NCBI GenBank assembly: GCA_016699915.1
Contig: CP064990.1
Location: forward strand, 682,001-746,000
Source of the DNA: Neisseriales bacterium
Lineage (GTDB): Bacteria; Pseudomonadota; Gammaproteobacteria; Burkholderiales; Q3-R57-64
Direction of reading: 5' to 3'
DNA: 64,000 nt
Part shown: piece by piece, positions 9,619-19,887 of the stretch
How positions within the stretch are numbered: the stretch's first letter is position 1
Layout: every line of letters starts with the position of its first letter
The notes under the pieces: generated by a model
Told to the model about the DNA's origin: nothing
Database searches by the model: none
What the model saw: only the letters and a program-made list of their open reading frames with translations
Translations under genes and position numbers: made by a program

Positions 9619-9732
9619 CGTAATACACTCAATCTGGGCACTTATTAACTGTCTTTGACTCGTTTTAACAATGCTAGTCAAGGATAGCAAAACACGTTAC
9701 AATGTGCGCTTAATATTCACCCTCAATAAGGA

Positions 9733-10056
9733 ATGACTATGCTTGCTGCTCCTGCTGTTAGTTCGTCAATAGCCAGTATCTTTTCCTCACCCATGATCCC
9801 GATGCTCTTGATTTTCTTTGGATTTTGGTATTTTTTCATTATTCGCCCCCAAATCAAACGTAATAAATCCGACCAAGCGATGCGAAGTGCCCTATCTAAA
9901 GGAGACGAAGTGATGGTGCTCGGAGGGCTCATTGGACGTATTGCCAAAACCGATGAGCAGTTTATTAGCATTGAAGTTGCTAAAGGCGTAACGATTCAAT
10001 TACAACGCACTAGCGTCAATGCAAAATTACCGGAAGGCACCTATAAAGCATCATAA
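9733..10056 (+). CDS. yajC: Preprotein translocase subunit YajC
   Basis: 107-residue inner-membrane protein that associates with SecDF and the SecYEG translocon. A single TM helix (MIPMLLIFFGFWYFFIIRPQ) at about 19-38 ends in the conserved IIRPQ motif and is followed by a basic region. The cytoplasmic domain has GDEVMVLGGLIGRIAK, typical of YajC. It lies 17 bp upstream of secD and is the first gene of a yajC-secD-secF operon. Intact and of normal length. Confidence 0.95.
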   Translation: MTMLAAPAVSSSIASIFSSPMIPMLLIFFGFWYFFIIRPQIKRNKSDQAMRSALSKGDEVMVLGGLIGRIAKTDEQFISIEVAKGVTIQLQRTSVNAKLPEGTYKAS

Positions 10057-10073
10057 TCTCAATAAAGATTGCC

Positions 10074-11903
10074 ATGTATCGCTACGCTCATTGGAAATAT
10101 GCTGTTATTGTTTTTATTTTAGCTTTAGCAACCGTTTATATCCTGCCTAATTTTTTTCGTACCGTACCGGCAATCCAAATTTCCAGTGCACGGCAGTCTG
10201 CGCATATTAATGAATCCACCCTAAGAGCTGCCAAAATCACCTTACAAATAGCAGGTATTCCTTATCGCGATTTATTTTTACATCAAAACAGTGTAAAGAT
10301 ACGATTTGCTAATCCTCAGCACCAGCACCAAGCCTACCTAGCTATCCAAAAACAGTTTGGCTCAAGCTACATCATGGCATTAAATCAGCTCGTTAATTCA
10401 CCTGTATGGATGCATAAAATTGGAGCGCAGCCCCTATTTTTGGGGTTAGATTTACGCGGTGGCGTACACTTTTTACTTCAAGTAGATACAGAGGCGGTCT
10501 TAAATAAAACCATGGATCGCTATATGAGCGATCTTCGGCATGCCTTGATCGATCAAAACATCCTACCAAGCAGCATGATGAAACAAAATAAGCGTATCGT
10601 GCTGATCTTTGCTAATGCGCTCGCAACGCAAAAAAGTCAGGAAGTTATCCGCCAAGCCACCCCGTTGCAAACTTTCAAACAGTCGAGTAATCAGCTTATT
10701 CTCGATTTACCAAAGGGAGAATTGGATCGTATACAGCGTCGCATGATCCAGCAAAATATCCATACGCTGCACAACCGCATTAATGAATTAGGGGTAGCAG
10801 AACCCGTTGTACAGCAAGCTGGATTTGATCGCATCATTGTAGAGCTACCTGGTATACAGGACACTGCTAAAGCAAAGGATATTCTGGGTCGTACAGCCAT
10901 TTTGCAGGTTCGTATGGTAGACGATGATGAAGCAGCAAACCGCGAAGCGATCACTGGCAATGTACCACCTGGCTATGAATTATTAGACGATGGACAACGT
11001 AAAATCCTTGTTTCACAGGATGTTGAATTAACGGGTGATAACATCAGTGATGCCCAAGCTGGTTTTGACCAAAATGGTGCGCCTGCTGTGCATATTCGTT
11101 TAGATTCACGGGGAGCTGAAATCTTTCGACAAGTCACCGCAGCGAATATTGGTCAGCGTATGGCCATGGTATTAATTGAAAAAAATAAAACAGAAGTGGT
11201 CACCGCCCCGGTTATTCGCTCCGAGATCGGTGGAGGACAAGTAGAAATCTCTGGTCATATGAATTCGGCCGAAGCCAATGACATCGCACTACTCTTACGC
11301 TCTGGTGCCTTGGCAGCACCGATGAGTATCATTGAAGAGAGTATAGTTGGCCCGAGCTTGGGTCAAGAAAATATTCAAAAAGGGCTTTATGCAACCCTTT
11401 GGGGTTTTATTGCCGTCGCCTGCTTCATGGTGCTCTATTACCGTGTATTTGGCTTAATTTCTGCTGGTTCTTTGCTGGTTAATGTCGTGCTATTGCTTGC
11501 CATACTATCTGCCTTGCAAGCAACACTAACCTTGCCAGGCATTGCAGCTATCGCACTGACGCTCGGTATGGCTATTGACTCAAACGTATTAATTAATGAG
11601 CGCATCAGAGAAGAGTTAAGAAATGGTGCAACCCCACATTTTGCGATGCAAGCTGGTTATCGATTTGCTTGGGCGACCATTTTGGACTCTAACGTAACCT
11701 CATTTATTGCAGGCGCTGCTTTGTTTAGTTTAGGTTCTGGTTCAGTGAAAGGTTTTGCAGTCGTACATTGTTTGGGTATTTTAACTTCCATGTTTTCTGC
11801 CGTATTCGTATCGCGCGGGTTAGTCCACCTGTGGTACGGCAACCGCAACAGGTTAGCTAGCCTTTCAATTGGTCAAATCTGGCAACCCAAAACACCCGCC
11901 TAA
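10074..11903 (+). CDS. secD: Protein translocase subunit SecD
   Basis: 609-residue RND-type membrane protein that uses the proton gradient to pull preproteins through SecYEG. TM1 is at the N-terminus (YAVIVFILALATVYILPNFF). The large periplasmic P1 domain begins with FLGLDLRGGVHFLLQVD, the conserved D1 motif. Five TM helices lie in the C-terminal third and include LTLGMAIDSNVLINERIREE, the D4-type motif with the proton-relay Asp. The gene is followed 12 bp later by secF. Length and motifs are normal. Confidence 0.97.
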   Translation: MYRYAHWKYAVIVFILALATVYILPNFFRTVPAIQISSARQSAHINESTLRAAKITLQIAGIPYRDLFLHQNSVKIRFANPQHQHQAYLAIQKQFGSSYIMALNQLVNSPVWMHKIGAQPLFLGLDLRGGVHFLLQVDTEAVLNKTMDRYMSDLRHALIDQNILPSSMMKQNKRIVLIFANALATQKSQEVIRQATPLQTFKQSSNQLILDLPKGELDRIQRRMIQQNIHTLHNRINELGVAEPVVQQAGFDRIIVELPGIQDTAKAKDILGRTAILQVRMVDDDEAANREAITGNVPPGYELLDDGQRKILVSQDVELTGDNISDAQAGFDQNGAPAVHIRLDSRGAEIFRQVTAANIGQRMAMVLIEKNKTEVVTAPVIRSEIGGGQVEISGHMNSAEANDIALLLRSGALAAPMSIIEESIVGPSLGQENIQKGLYATLWGFIAVACFMVLYYRVFGLISAGSLLVNVVLLLAILSALQATLTLPGIAAIALTLGMAIDSNVLINERIREELRNGATPHFAMQAGYRFAWATILDSNVTSFIAGAALFSLGSGSVKGFAVVHCLGILTSMFSAVFVSRGLVHLWYGNRNRLASLSIGQIWQPKTPA

Positions 11904-11915
11904 GGATAAATCGCT

Positions 11916-12848
11916 ATGGAATTTTTCCGCATCAAACATGACATCCCATTCATGAGTTACGGCAAAATTACTACCGCCATCTCTTTAATCACCTTTTTAC
12001 TGGCTATTGTGTTTTTATTGTTGCGCGGATTGAACTTGTCAATGGAATTTACAGGAGGTACTGCTTTACAGGTACACTATCCACATGCTGCACCCTTACA
12101 AGACATTCGCCATCGTTTGGCAGCATTTGGCACCAATCTTTCTGTGCAACAAATCAATAGCGTACATGAGGTACAGATCAAATTACCTAGCAACACCAAA
12201 GCCTCCTCAACACAATCTGTTGAGCATTGTATGGCGCTATTAAAGCAAGGTAATACAGGCGTAACGCTTGCATCTAGTTCAACCATTCAACCACAAGTAG
12301 GTTCTGAATTAGCGCTGCAAGGTATTTATGTGATTTTAGCAGTTTGTGTGGGCATCATGCTCTATTTGGCTTTGCGCTTTGAGTGGCGTTTTGCGCTCTC
12401 AGCGATCATCGCCAATATGCATGACATTGTCATTATTTTGGGTTGCTTTGCTTATTTTCAGTGGGAATTTTCACTAACGGTATTAGCGGGTGTTTTAGCG
12501 GTCTTAGGCTACTCAGTTAATGAATCGGTTGTTGTTTTTGATCGAATCCGTGAAAACTTCAAGCGGCCTAGCATGCGTAAAAGACCAGTCGCTGAAATTA
12601 TTGACAATGCCATTACAGCAACCATAAGTCGTACTATCATCACGCACGGCTCAACCGAAGCAATGGTGCTGTCCATGCTCATTTTTGGAGGATCTGTTTT
12701 GCATGGTTTTGCACTTGCTTTAACAATTGGTATCGTGTTCGGTATTTACTCTTCAGTATTAGTTGCTAGCCCAATTGTCATGGCATTGGGCTTATCTCAC
12801 CACAACCTCATCAAACCACCAAAAATCAAGCAAGAAGCTGTTGTTTAA
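11916..12848 (+). CDS. secF: Protein translocase subunit SecF
   Basis: 310-residue partner of SecD with six TM helices. The conserved N-terminal motif LNLSMEFTGGTALQV appears right after TM1. The C-terminal RND core contains GYSVNESVVVFDRIRENF and SRTIITHGSTEA, which match the SecF TM4-TM5 region (usual form GYSINDTVVVFDRIREN). It is the last gene of the yajC-secD-secF operon and is convergent with moaA 34 bp downstream. No abnormality is seen. Confidence 0.97.
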   Translation: MEFFRIKHDIPFMSYGKITTAISLITFLLAIVFLLLRGLNLSMEFTGGTALQVHYPHAAPLQDIRHRLAAFGTNLSVQQINSVHEVQIKLPSNTKASSTQSVEHCMALLKQGNTGVTLASSSTIQPQVGSELALQGIYVILAVCVGIMLYLALRFEWRFALSAIIANMHDIVIILGCFAYFQWEFSLTVLAGVLAVLGYSVNESVVVFDRIRENFKRPSMRKRPVAEIIDNAITATISRTIITHGSTEAMVLSMLIFGGSVLHGFALALTIGIVFGIYSSVLVASPIVMALGLSHHNLIKPPKIKQEAVV

Positions 12849-12882
12849 GCAATAATACTGTGCCGACATTCTGAAAGCTAGT

Positions 12883-13854
12883 TTAACCGCCTAATGCTGA
12901 CATGAACCGCACAATTTTAGTCGGTTCTTCAATAAATTCATGCCGCTCTGGTTTTTGCCAAATGGCGTGATAAATGGCCTCAGTTAGCACTTCATCATCA
13001 TGGTTTTCTAAAATTGGCTTAAGTGGCAATGCACTATTTTGTCCTAAGCAGGAATAGAGCACACCATCAACTGATAAGCGGACACGATTACAAGACGCGC
13101 AAAAATGTTGTGAAATCGGTGTAATAATGCCAATAGTAAATTGACCATCCGAGGTTCTCCAATAACGAGCAGGTCCCCCACCTAATTCTTGCGTCAAAGG
13201 CACCAACTGATAACGTGCTTTTAAATGCTCTAAAATAGGTTGGAGGTTAACAAAACCAGCGCTTCTACCTGACTGTCCAACAGGCATTGCTTCAATCAAC
13301 CGCAGGATAAAACCTTCTTGTATACAAAAATCTGCCATGGATTCAATATCACCATCATTCACGCCAGCGAGTACGACCATATTTAATTTGATCGGAGAAA
13401 ACCCAACGGTTTTGGCTACCATCAAGCCATCCATTACTTGCTGTAAACTGTCTGAACCCGTAATTTGCTGCATGCAATCACGACGCAATGAATCAATACT
13501 GACATTCAGTCGTTTGACGCCAGCCATGTAAAGTGGCTTGGCAAACCTAACCAGTTGTGTCGCATTGGTCGTCAATGATAAATCCGTTAAACCGGGTAAT
13601 GTGGCAAGTTGCTTGGCTAATTCGGGCAAATTACGTCGCAATAGCGGCTCGCCACCCGTGATGCGGACATGATCAACACCTAGGCGAACAAAAGCGCCCA
13701 CAACCCTTGCTATTTGATCAAAATTTAACCAACGGCTTGGCTCCTTAAAATCCTTGAAGCGCTTAGGTAAACAATAGGTACAACGCAAATTACACCGATC
13801 CATCACCGATAGGCGAAGATAGCGAATTGTTCGATTAAACCGATCTGTTAACAT
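12883..13854 (-). CDS. moaA: GTP 3',8-cyclase MoaA (molybdenum cofactor biosynthesis)
   Basis: 323-residue radical-SAM enzyme that, with MoaC, turns GTP into cyclic pyranopterin monophosphate. The SAM-binding cluster cysteines are C21, C25 and C28 (CNLRCTYC). The second [4Fe-4S] cluster is seen as FCASCNRVRLSVDG...SCLG. The SAM motif is RITGGEPLLRRN. The protein ends in GG, as functional MoaA does (needed for activation of the 5'-deoxyadenosyl chemistry). No other moa genes are in the window, so the remaining pathway must be elsewhere or lost. Confidence 0.96.
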   Translation of the reverse strand: MLTDRFNRTIRYLRLSVMDRCNLRCTYCLPKRFKDFKEPSRWLNFDQIARVVGAFVRLGVDHVRITGGEPLLRRNLPELAKQLATLPGLTDLSLTTNATQLVRFAKPLYMAGVKRLNVSIDSLRRDCMQQITGSDSLQQVMDGLMVAKTVGFSPIKLNMVVLAGVNDGDIESMADFCIQEGFILRLIEAMPVGQSGRSAGFVNLQPILEHLKARYQLVPLTQELGGGPARYWRTSDGQFTIGIITPISQHFCASCNRVRLSVDGVLYSCLGQNSALPLKPILENHDDEVLTEAIYHAIWQKPERHEFIEEPTKIVRFMSALGG

Positions 13855-13975
13855 CTTTGAAAGATTTGCTTTGTATTGAAGTTCATGCTGAATCCCTCAA
13901 CATCAAGAACCAACCTACCTATTCCATGTAGGTGAAACGCTTCTGCTAAAAAACCTGATTCTCGCCTTATACGCG

Positions 13976-14491
13976 TTATTCGATCTGCTGACAAGAGGGT
14001 AAATCGTCTCGGCGTATATAGTTAACAATATGGTAGATAACACCAGAGCTTGACTGACCCGACAAACGCTTGCTTTCTTGCCAGTACGCCACATCAAATA
14101 CAGGAAAAAAAGTATCGCCTGCCACCTGTAAACCAATCTTCGTCAAACAAAGCTCATGCGCAAAAGGTAAACTGGCTTCATAAATCTTAGCACCGCCAAT
14201 AACATAAATAATCGACTCATTTTTAAGTAGATTAAAGGCCTCTTCAACACCATGTGCTACCTCTACCCCCTTAGAGCGCCAAGTAACTTGGTGCGTTACC
14301 ACAACATTTTTGCGATTCGGTAGGGGTTTTTCGCCAATTGATTCATAAGTTCTACGACCCATAACCACCACTTTACCTGTAGTCGCTGCTTTAAAATGCT
14401 TTAAATCTTCAGGTATATGCCAAGGAATATGATTATTCAAACCAATGACATTATTATCCGCAATGGCTGCAATTAAGATAATTTTTGTCAT
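13976..14491 (-). CDS. folA: Dihydrofolate reductase
   Basis: 171-residue NADPH-dependent enzyme reducing dihydrofolate to tetrahydrofolate. The N-terminus [20 protein letters not shown], then EDLKHFK with the substrate-binding acidic residue near position 29, is diagnostic. [14 protein letters not shown] and [13 protein letters not shown] mark the cofactor-binding strands. Its ATG overlaps the thyA stop by 4 bp (ATGA), so the two genes are translationally coupled. This makes sense because ThyA produces the dihydrofolate that FolA recycles. Confidence 0.96.
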   Translation of the reverse strand: MTKIILIAAIADNNVIGLNNHIPWHIPEDLKHFKAATTGKVVVMGRRTYESIGEKPLPNRKNVVVTHQVTWRSKGVEVAHGVEEAFNLLKNESIIYVIGGAKIYEASLPFAHELCLTKIGLQVAGDTFFPVFDVAYWQESKRLSGQSSSGVIYHIVNYIRRDDLPSCQQIE

Positions 14492-15282
14492 ACTGCTACC
14501 GTTGCTTTAATCGGTGGGTGCGGGTCATAACCTATTAATTCAATATCTTCATAACGAAAAGCAAAAATATCACCGACAGCAGGATTTAAACGAACTTGTG
14601 GTAAGGCTTTTGGCGTACGATTTAATTGTTCAGTTGCCTGCATGATATGGTTATCATAAAGATGTGCATCACCCAAGGTATGGATAAAATCACCAAGCGC
14701 TAAATGACAGACCTGCGCAACCATCATGGTGAGTAAAGCATAACTTGCAATATTGAACGGAACGCCTAAAAAAATATCTCCTGAGCGCTGGTATAACTGA
14801 CAGGATAATTGATTGTTCAATACATAAAACTGGAAAAAAGAATGGCAAGGCGGTAGAGCCATCTGATCTACCAGTGCAGGATTCCAAGCGCAAACTAGGT
14901 GTCGCCTTGAATAGGGGTCATGTCGAATCGCATCAATCACGTTGGCGATCTGATCAATTGATGTACCATCTGGCTTTGGCCAATGTCGCCATTGATAACC
15001 ATAAACAGGGCCCAATTCACCTTGCTCATCTGCCCACTCGTCCCAAATACGTACGCCATGTTCACGTAAGTAAGCAATATTAGTCTCACCGCGTAAAAAC
15101 CATAGCAATTCATGCACAATAGACTTCCAATGACATTTTTTTGTGGTAACGAGTGGAAACCCTTTTTGTAGGTTAAAGCGCATCTGATAGCCAAAAATCG
15201 ATCTGGTTCCTGTACCTGTCCGATCAGGTTTTTTAACGCCATGCATCAATACATGCTGCATTAAATCAAGATAAACTCGCAT
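14488..15282 (-). CDS. thyA: Thymidylate synthase
   Basis: Converts dUMP and methylene-THF to dTMP and DHF. Starting at the second Met (15282) it has 264 residues, as in E. coli, and begins [12 protein letters not shown]. The dUMP-binding loop [12 protein letters not shown], the nucleophile C146 within [12 protein letters not shown], and [11 protein letters not shown] with the phosphate-binding Arg residues are all present. The C-terminus ends IKATVAV, matching the conserved closing tail. First gene of a thyA-folA operon. Confidence 0.97.
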   Translation of the reverse strand: MRVYLDLMQHVLMHGVKKPDRTGTGTRSIFGYQMRFNLQKGFPLVTTKKCHWKSIVHELLWFLRGETNIAYLREHGVRIWDEWADEQGELGPVYGYQWRHWPKPDGTSIDQIANVIDAIRHDPYSRRHLVCAWNPALVDQMALPPCHSFFQFYVLNNQLSCQLYQRSGDIFLGVPFNIASYALLTMMVAQVCHLALGDFIHTLGDAHLYDNHIMQATEQLNRTPKALPQVRLNPAVGDIFAFRYEDIELIGYDPHPPIKATVAV

Positions 15283-15457
15283 CAATGGTTATCCTTTTTT
15301 TCACAAAGCCTAAGCGACAGTCATGAATGCCAGGCTTAAGATCAGTATAAAACAGCTTCTCAAGAATTGCATCATCATCCCCTATTCTTTTAAAGAAGCT
15401 TGACAAGGTAAGGTTCACTCTCTAGAATTCAAACGAGTTGGTGATTAACAGTTCAAA

Positions 15458-15534
15458 GCACCCGTAGCTCAGTTGGATAGAGTATCTGGCTACGAACCAG
15501 AAGGTCGGGCGTTCGAATCGCTCCGGGTGCGCCA
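15458..15534 (+). tRNA. tRNA-Arg (anticodon ACG)
   Basis: Full cloverleaf: acceptor GCACCCG pairs with CGGGTGC, D-arm GCTCAGTTGGATAGAG, anticodon stem CTGGC/ACCAG (last pair near the loop A-C-like) with loop containing ACG, T-loop GTTCGAATC. CCA is encoded (15532-15534). ACG would be edited to ICG to read CGU/CGC/CGA. Confidence 0.93.
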
Positions 15535-15537
15535 CTT

Positions 15538-15613
15538 GTCCCCATCGTCTAGAGGCCTAGGACATCGCCTTTTCACGGCGGCAACCGGGGTTCGACTCCC
15601 CGTGGGGACGCCA
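15538..15613 (+). tRNA. tRNA-Glu (anticodon TTC)
   Basis: Begins GTCCCCATCGTCTAGAGGCC, the classic tRNA-Glu 5' half. Anticodon TTC sits in CGCCTTTTCACGGCG, the T-arm is CGGGGTTCGACTCCCCG, and CCA is encoded (15611-15613). It starts three bases after the tRNA-Arg CCA, so they are likely one transcript. Confidence 0.95.
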
Positions 15614-15718
15614 CTTTTTGTTCTTAAATTGGCCCGCTCCCTTATTTCAGGGGTGACAGTCTCTTGTGCTTGAAAATAAATCATGGCATACTGAACAGTT
15701 TTTGGTCTTGATGAAAAC

Positions 15719-16972
15719 GTGCATAACAATATGATGTTGCGTAGTTTTGTAAAATACCTTTCCTCGTCTTCCCTGATCATCTGTGTCATCTTAGGTGGTC
15801 TGATCGGGCTTTATATGGGCAAAAGCGCTGAAGTTCTTGCGCCCATTGGCACACTTTTTGTTAATGTTGTCTTTACGCTCGTTGTACCGCTCATTTGCAC
15901 CAGCGTCATTCGTGCCATCAGTAGCATGGAAAGCACCAGCCGTTTAGGCAAGGTCTTCGGCGTATCCATGCTGGTTTTTTTAGTAACCAGCTTACTATCC
16001 AGTTTAATTATGGTCGCTATTGTGTTCGCTATTCCGGCGGCACAAAAAATGGATCTACCCTTTGCGCAAGCAGTCGTTAGTCAATCCAAAAGCTTGGCTG
16101 ATATTTTAGTGACAATACTCAGTGTTTCGGATTTTGTGAGCTTGCTCAGCCGCACCAATATGCTGGCAATGATTATCATCTCAGGTGGCGTTGGCTTTGC
16201 CACGCTTTTGTCAGGCAAATCTGGAGAACCCTTTGCCACATTCATTGAATCAGCCAATACGGTATTAATTCGCTTGAGTCAAATGGTGATGAAAGCCGCT
16301 CCCATTGGATTAGGAGCTTATTTTGCAACACTGACTGGTCGCTTTGGGGAAACACTCGTAGCACAGTACTTAACAGCAGCGGGCATCTATTGGATATCAG
16401 GTATCGTTTACATCTTGATCATGTTTTCGCTTTACGCATGGATCGCTGGTGGTAACATAGGTTTTAGACGTTTTTGGGGTGCTATTTCACCAACTGCCAT
16501 TACCGCTATATCAACTTGCTCAAGCGCCGTATCACTTCCAGCTAATTTACAGTCAGCCAAAAAAATAGGTGTACCCAATGATATTGTCAATACTTGCATT
16601 CCATTGGGAACCAGTATTCATAAACAAGGTGCGGCACGCTGTGGTGTACTTTTTTCCGCATTTTTATTCGGCGTATTTAACCAAACCATCCATACCCACA
16701 CCATCTTTTTTGCGCTACTTGCCATAGGTTTACTCGTTAGTGTCATCATGGGAGCTATGCCTAATGGTGGCGCTATTGTCGAAGTGGTTATCATTAGCAT
16801 CTTGGGTTTTCCGATTGAATCGTTACCTCTACTCATTGTTTTACACTCCATCGTTGATCCCCTATCTACCGTTATCAATGCCTGCGGCAATACGGTCAAT
16901 AGCATGATAATTGCCCGGATTGTTGATGGCAAAGCATGGCTGTCACGACATCGCCCCTCACCTATTCTCTAA
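15719..16972 (+). CDS. Dicarboxylate/amino acid:cation symporter (DAACS family)
   Basis: 417-residue inner-membrane importer related to GltP/DctA/SstT, using Na+ or H+ to bring in acidic or small amino acids or C4-dicarboxylates. The Ser-rich reentrant-loop motif STCSSAVSLPANL is present, followed by PLGTSIHKQGAA, which occupies the place of the conserved TM7 motif. Late GNTVNSMIIARIVDG matches the usual substrate-contact helix region. The frame starts at GTG 15719; ATG 15731 or 15734 are equally possible. Substrate is unknown because the TM8 signature diverges from both GltP and DctA. Confidence 0.8.
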   Translation: MHNNMMLRSFVKYLSSSSLIICVILGGLIGLYMGKSAEVLAPIGTLFVNVVFTLVVPLICTSVIRAISSMESTSRLGKVFGVSMLVFLVTSLLSSLIMVAIVFAIPAAQKMDLPFAQAVVSQSKSLADILVTILSVSDFVSLLSRTNMLAMIIISGGVGFATLLSGKSGEPFATFIESANTVLIRLSQMVMKAAPIGLGAYFATLTGRFGETLVAQYLTAAGIYWISGIVYILIMFSLYAWIAGGNIGFRRFWGAISPTAITAISTCSSAVSLPANLQSAKKIGVPNDIVNTCIPLGTSIHKQGAARCGVLFSAFLFGVFNQTIHTHTIFFALLAIGLLVSVIMGAMPNGGAIVEVVIISILGFPIESLPLLIVLHSIVDPLSTVINACGNTVNSMIIARIVDGKAWLSRHRPSPIL

Positions 16973-17043
16973 GTAGTACGTCTTGCTCAGCTTAAAGCGT
17001 TTTTAATGTCGGTTTTTGCATACGATGTTTTTAAAAGGAATTT

Positions 17044-18357
17044 ATGATGAATGCTGCACTCGTAGCGATTCTCGTCATGTTAACTTTGGCGTTATGTCGC
17101 ATTCATGTCATTATCAGCTTGCTTTTAGGTTGTATCATCGGTGGCGTCTTAGGTAATTTGTCTATTGAAGCCATCATTAAGGCTTTTAATGGCGGTATAT
17201 CCAATGGGGCACCGATCGCTTTAGCTTATATCTTGTTGGGCGCTTTTTCGATCGCCATTGACCGCTCGGGATTACCGCAGGCGTTTTCAGATTGGATCAC
17301 CAAACAAATCACCCTAAACACTGCCAAAACTCACTTAAAGTGGGGTCTTATCAGTTTACTTATTTTGGTCAGCATTGCATCGCAAAACTTAGTACCCGTA
17401 CACATTGCTTTTATCCCTATTTTGATCCCGCCTTTACTTTATATCATGAGTCAATTAAACATTGATCGGCGTGCTATTGCATGTGTACTATCTTTCGGAT
17501 TAGTAGCTCCTTACATGTTTTTACCTATTGGTTTTGGTAGTATTTTTTTAAATCAAATCCTCCTCGGTAACATAGCAAAATTTGGCGCATCGGTTGCTGA
17601 TATTAATATTATGCAAACCATGGCTCTTCCAGCGCTAGGAATGTTTGTTGGTCTAATCATTGCGCTTTTGATTAGTTACCGTAAACCAAGACATTATGCT
17701 GTTGAAATTAACCGGGCTTCACTCACCAAAAAGCCGCTGCGTCTAAGGGCATTAGTGATTCCATTAGGCGCTGTAACCGCAGCTTTTATAGTACAAATTT
17801 ATTCAAATTCGATGATGTTAGGAGCGCTTTTTGGATTTTTGTTATTCATGACAACCGGCACCGTGAAATGGAAAGAATCCGATGCAGTATTTACTGAAGG
17901 CGTGCAAATGATGGCCATGATCGGCTTTATCATGATCACCGCTCAAGGTTTTGCTGAAGTCTTACAAGCTACAGGCACAATCAACGACTTAGTCGCTAAC
18001 GCTGTTCGCCTCTTTGGTGATAATAAAGGCGCTGCTGCTTTGGTGATGTTAGTTACTGGGTTATTGGTCACAACAGGTGTAGGTTCATCGTTTTCTGTGG
18101 TACCGATTTTGGCAGTTGTGTATGTACCCATTTGTCTTAAGATGGGCTTTTCTCCAGCAGCAATTGTGGCGTTAGTGGGTACATCTAGTGTATTGGGGGA
18201 TGCGGGTTCTCCTGTATCGGACTCTGCATTAGGGCCCACGTCTGGGCTGAACGGTGATGGCTTACACGATCACATTAAAGACACCGTCATTCCAACATTT
18301 TTACACTTGAACATACCACTACTGATCGCTGGTTGGATTGCGGTGATGGTTTTATAA
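17044..18357 (+). CDS. Na+/H+ antiporter family protein (NhaC/HI_1586-like)
   Basis: 437-residue polytopic membrane protein of the ion-transporter superfamily. Features include LLLGCIIGGVLGNLSIEAII near the N-terminus, FNGGISNGAPIALAYILLGA and, near the C-terminus, GTSSVLGDAGSPVSDSALGP. The last resembles the conserved GDxxSPxSDT motif of NhaC-type antiporters. These exchange cytosolic Na+ (or export metabolites) for H+. AAGGAA precedes ATG 17044. It follows the DAACS gene by 71 bp on the same strand and may be cotranscribed, which would couple Na+ removal with Na+-driven uptake. Confidence 0.78.
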   Translation: MMNAALVAILVMLTLALCRIHVIISLLLGCIIGGVLGNLSIEAIIKAFNGGISNGAPIALAYILLGAFSIAIDRSGLPQAFSDWITKQITLNTAKTHLKWGLISLLILVSIASQNLVPVHIAFIPILIPPLLYIMSQLNIDRRAIACVLSFGLVAPYMFLPIGFGSIFLNQILLGNIAKFGASVADINIMQTMALPALGMFVGLIIALLISYRKPRHYAVEINRASLTKKPLRLRALVIPLGAVTAAFIVQIYSNSMMLGALFGFLLFMTTGTVKWKESDAVFTEGVQMMAMIGFIMITAQGFAEVLQATGTINDLVANAVRLFGDNKGAAALVMLVTGLLVTTGVGSSFSVVPILAVVYVPICLKMGFSPAAIVALVGTSSVLGDAGSPVSDSALGPTSGLNGDGLHDHIKDTVIPTFLHLNIPLLIAGWIAVMVL

Positions 18358-18648
18358 GTTACGGTCTTCTAGGTTCGGTGAGATGCATTGTTACGATGGA
18401 TTAGGAAGCAGTTGACGACATTTGGCGTTAGAGTATGTATAACTTTGCTTTACAACTGAAAACGTGGCATGAATACACAAAGCAGCTAAAAGAACGAGTT
18501 ATTCATTAAAAGGCAGTAAGTTATGACGACAATTATCATATTGTTAATTTTGGAAGCTGTCTGCTTTATAAAAAAATGCTGTTATTTTCAAACAGTCTAG
18601 CGCAACATAAAAAGGCAACCAATGTTGGTATGCTACGAAGTTATCTAT

Positions 18649-19881
18649 TTAACTTGAGCAATAAGTTAAAAAATTTTGCGCAAGGTTTGAGTAGTCATAG
18701 TCTTTCAGCACACAGCGCTTTGCGCGACGACCCATTTTTTCTTTCTCATCCAAACTCAAGGCTGTGATGGCTAAAATACCTTGAGCAATTGCCTCAATGT
18801 TTTCAGCTTCAACCGTAATACCACATTTTATTTCACTGACAAGATCACGCTTCAAAGGCGAAGCATGTAAGATAGGTTTAGCTGCCATCATATAGTCAAA
18901 TAATTTGTTAGGATTTAAACCAAAGCGATAAATGGGTCGGTTTTTCCAACCCAGATAACAAGCATCCAATTGTTGCAAGACGTCAGGCACTAGTTTTTTG
19001 GGTATAGCTGGATAAAAATAAAGATTCGTGAGCGCTAAGTCCTCAGCTAGGCGCATTAAAGCTTTTTTATCAGGACCCTCTCCAACCAACACCACGCCGA
19101 CCGATGCATCGTTTAATTGTGCGATTGCATGTAAAAGATCATCAAGTGCATTAGCTAAACCATGGCCACCGATATAGCCTAATAAAAAACGATGGCGTTG
19201 TCGTAGGGATGTTAGATCAATAGAGGATTGACTGAAGGAACTTCTTTTGTGGGCTAGCCATAAATCTCGTGCAACACCATTAGGAACCACGTGATATTTA
19301 TGAGCCGCCATACCATGTGCCATCATGTAAGTTTTTGCATCAGGTACCATCGAAATAACTTGGTCAGCATAGCGGTAAGCAAAATATTGCGCAGACTGTA
19401 ATAGCCAAACAAAAGGATGAAAACGTGACATCCCACCCACCTCGATGAGCGTTAAGGGCCATAAATCATGTACTTCATACACTAGTTTAGCGTGAAATCG
19501 TTTTGCAATAATTTTGGCTTGAAAAATATCCAATGGATAGGTACTGGATGCAATAACGATATTGGGTCGCCAGGCTATACTTTGCAAATGGCGCGTAAAA
19601 CCTCTCAAGCGATATAAAAAAGTAAAAATATTTCGTGCACGCCGTATGCCATTATGCTGGTAAGTGGGCGTTTTACACCAAGTATAACGAATCCCATCAA
19701 TTAACTGATGCAAAAAACGTCCATTAACAACTGGATTTGTTTGGCGTAAATGGCTATAAGCAGCAGCCACGATCCACACTTTATGACCTGCATGGATCCA
19801 TTCGCGTGCCAAATAATAAGGACGAAACTCCATACCATGCACCATGGAGCCAGCATAATGATTGATATAGAGGATATTCAC
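18649..19881 (-). CDS. Glycosyltransferase, GT4 family (WbuB-like)
   Basis: 410-residue GT-B glycosyltransferase, retaining type. The N-terminal acceptor domain begins MNILYINHYAGSMVHGMEFR, a WbuB-like opening, with VYEVHDLWPLTLIEVGG further on. The C-terminal nucleotide-sugar domain has LGYIGGHGLANALDDLLHAI and the GT4 E-x7-E region around FGLNPNKLFDYMMAAKPIL. It probably adds a sugar to a lipid-linked surface glycan on the cytoplasmic face. Last gene of the minus-strand polysaccharide run, 6 bp after the next GT4 gene. Donor and acceptor are unknown. Confidence 0.85.
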   Translation of the reverse strand: MNILYINHYAGSMVHGMEFRPYYLAREWIHAGHKVWIVAAAYSHLRQTNPVVNGRFLHQLIDGIRYTWCKTPTYQHNGIRRARNIFTFLYRLRGFTRHLQSIAWRPNIVIASSTYPLDIFQAKIIAKRFHAKLVYEVHDLWPLTLIEVGGMSRFHPFVWLLQSAQYFAYRYADQVISMVPDAKTYMMAHGMAAHKYHVVPNGVARDLWLAHKRSSFSQSSIDLTSLRQRHRFLLGYIGGHGLANALDDLLHAIAQLNDASVGVVLVGEGPDKKALMRLAEDLALTNLYFYPAIPKKLVPDVLQQLDACYLGWKNRPIYRFGLNPNKLFDYMMAAKPILHASPLKRDLVSEIKCGITVEAENIEAIAQGILAITALSLDEKEKMGRRAKRCVLKDYDYSNLAQNFLTYCSS

Positions 19882-19887
19882 GGTTGT

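Noticed and set aside
10691..10960. 89-codon minus-strand frame inside secD
   Set aside because: Antisense shadow of an intact, well-conserved gene; Arg/Ser/Cys-rich composition typical of reverse reading.
15490..15789. Minus-strand 99-codon frame across the two tRNAs
   Set aside because: It reads through tRNA-Arg and tRNA-Glu; the classic spurious product that contains tRNA-derived residues.
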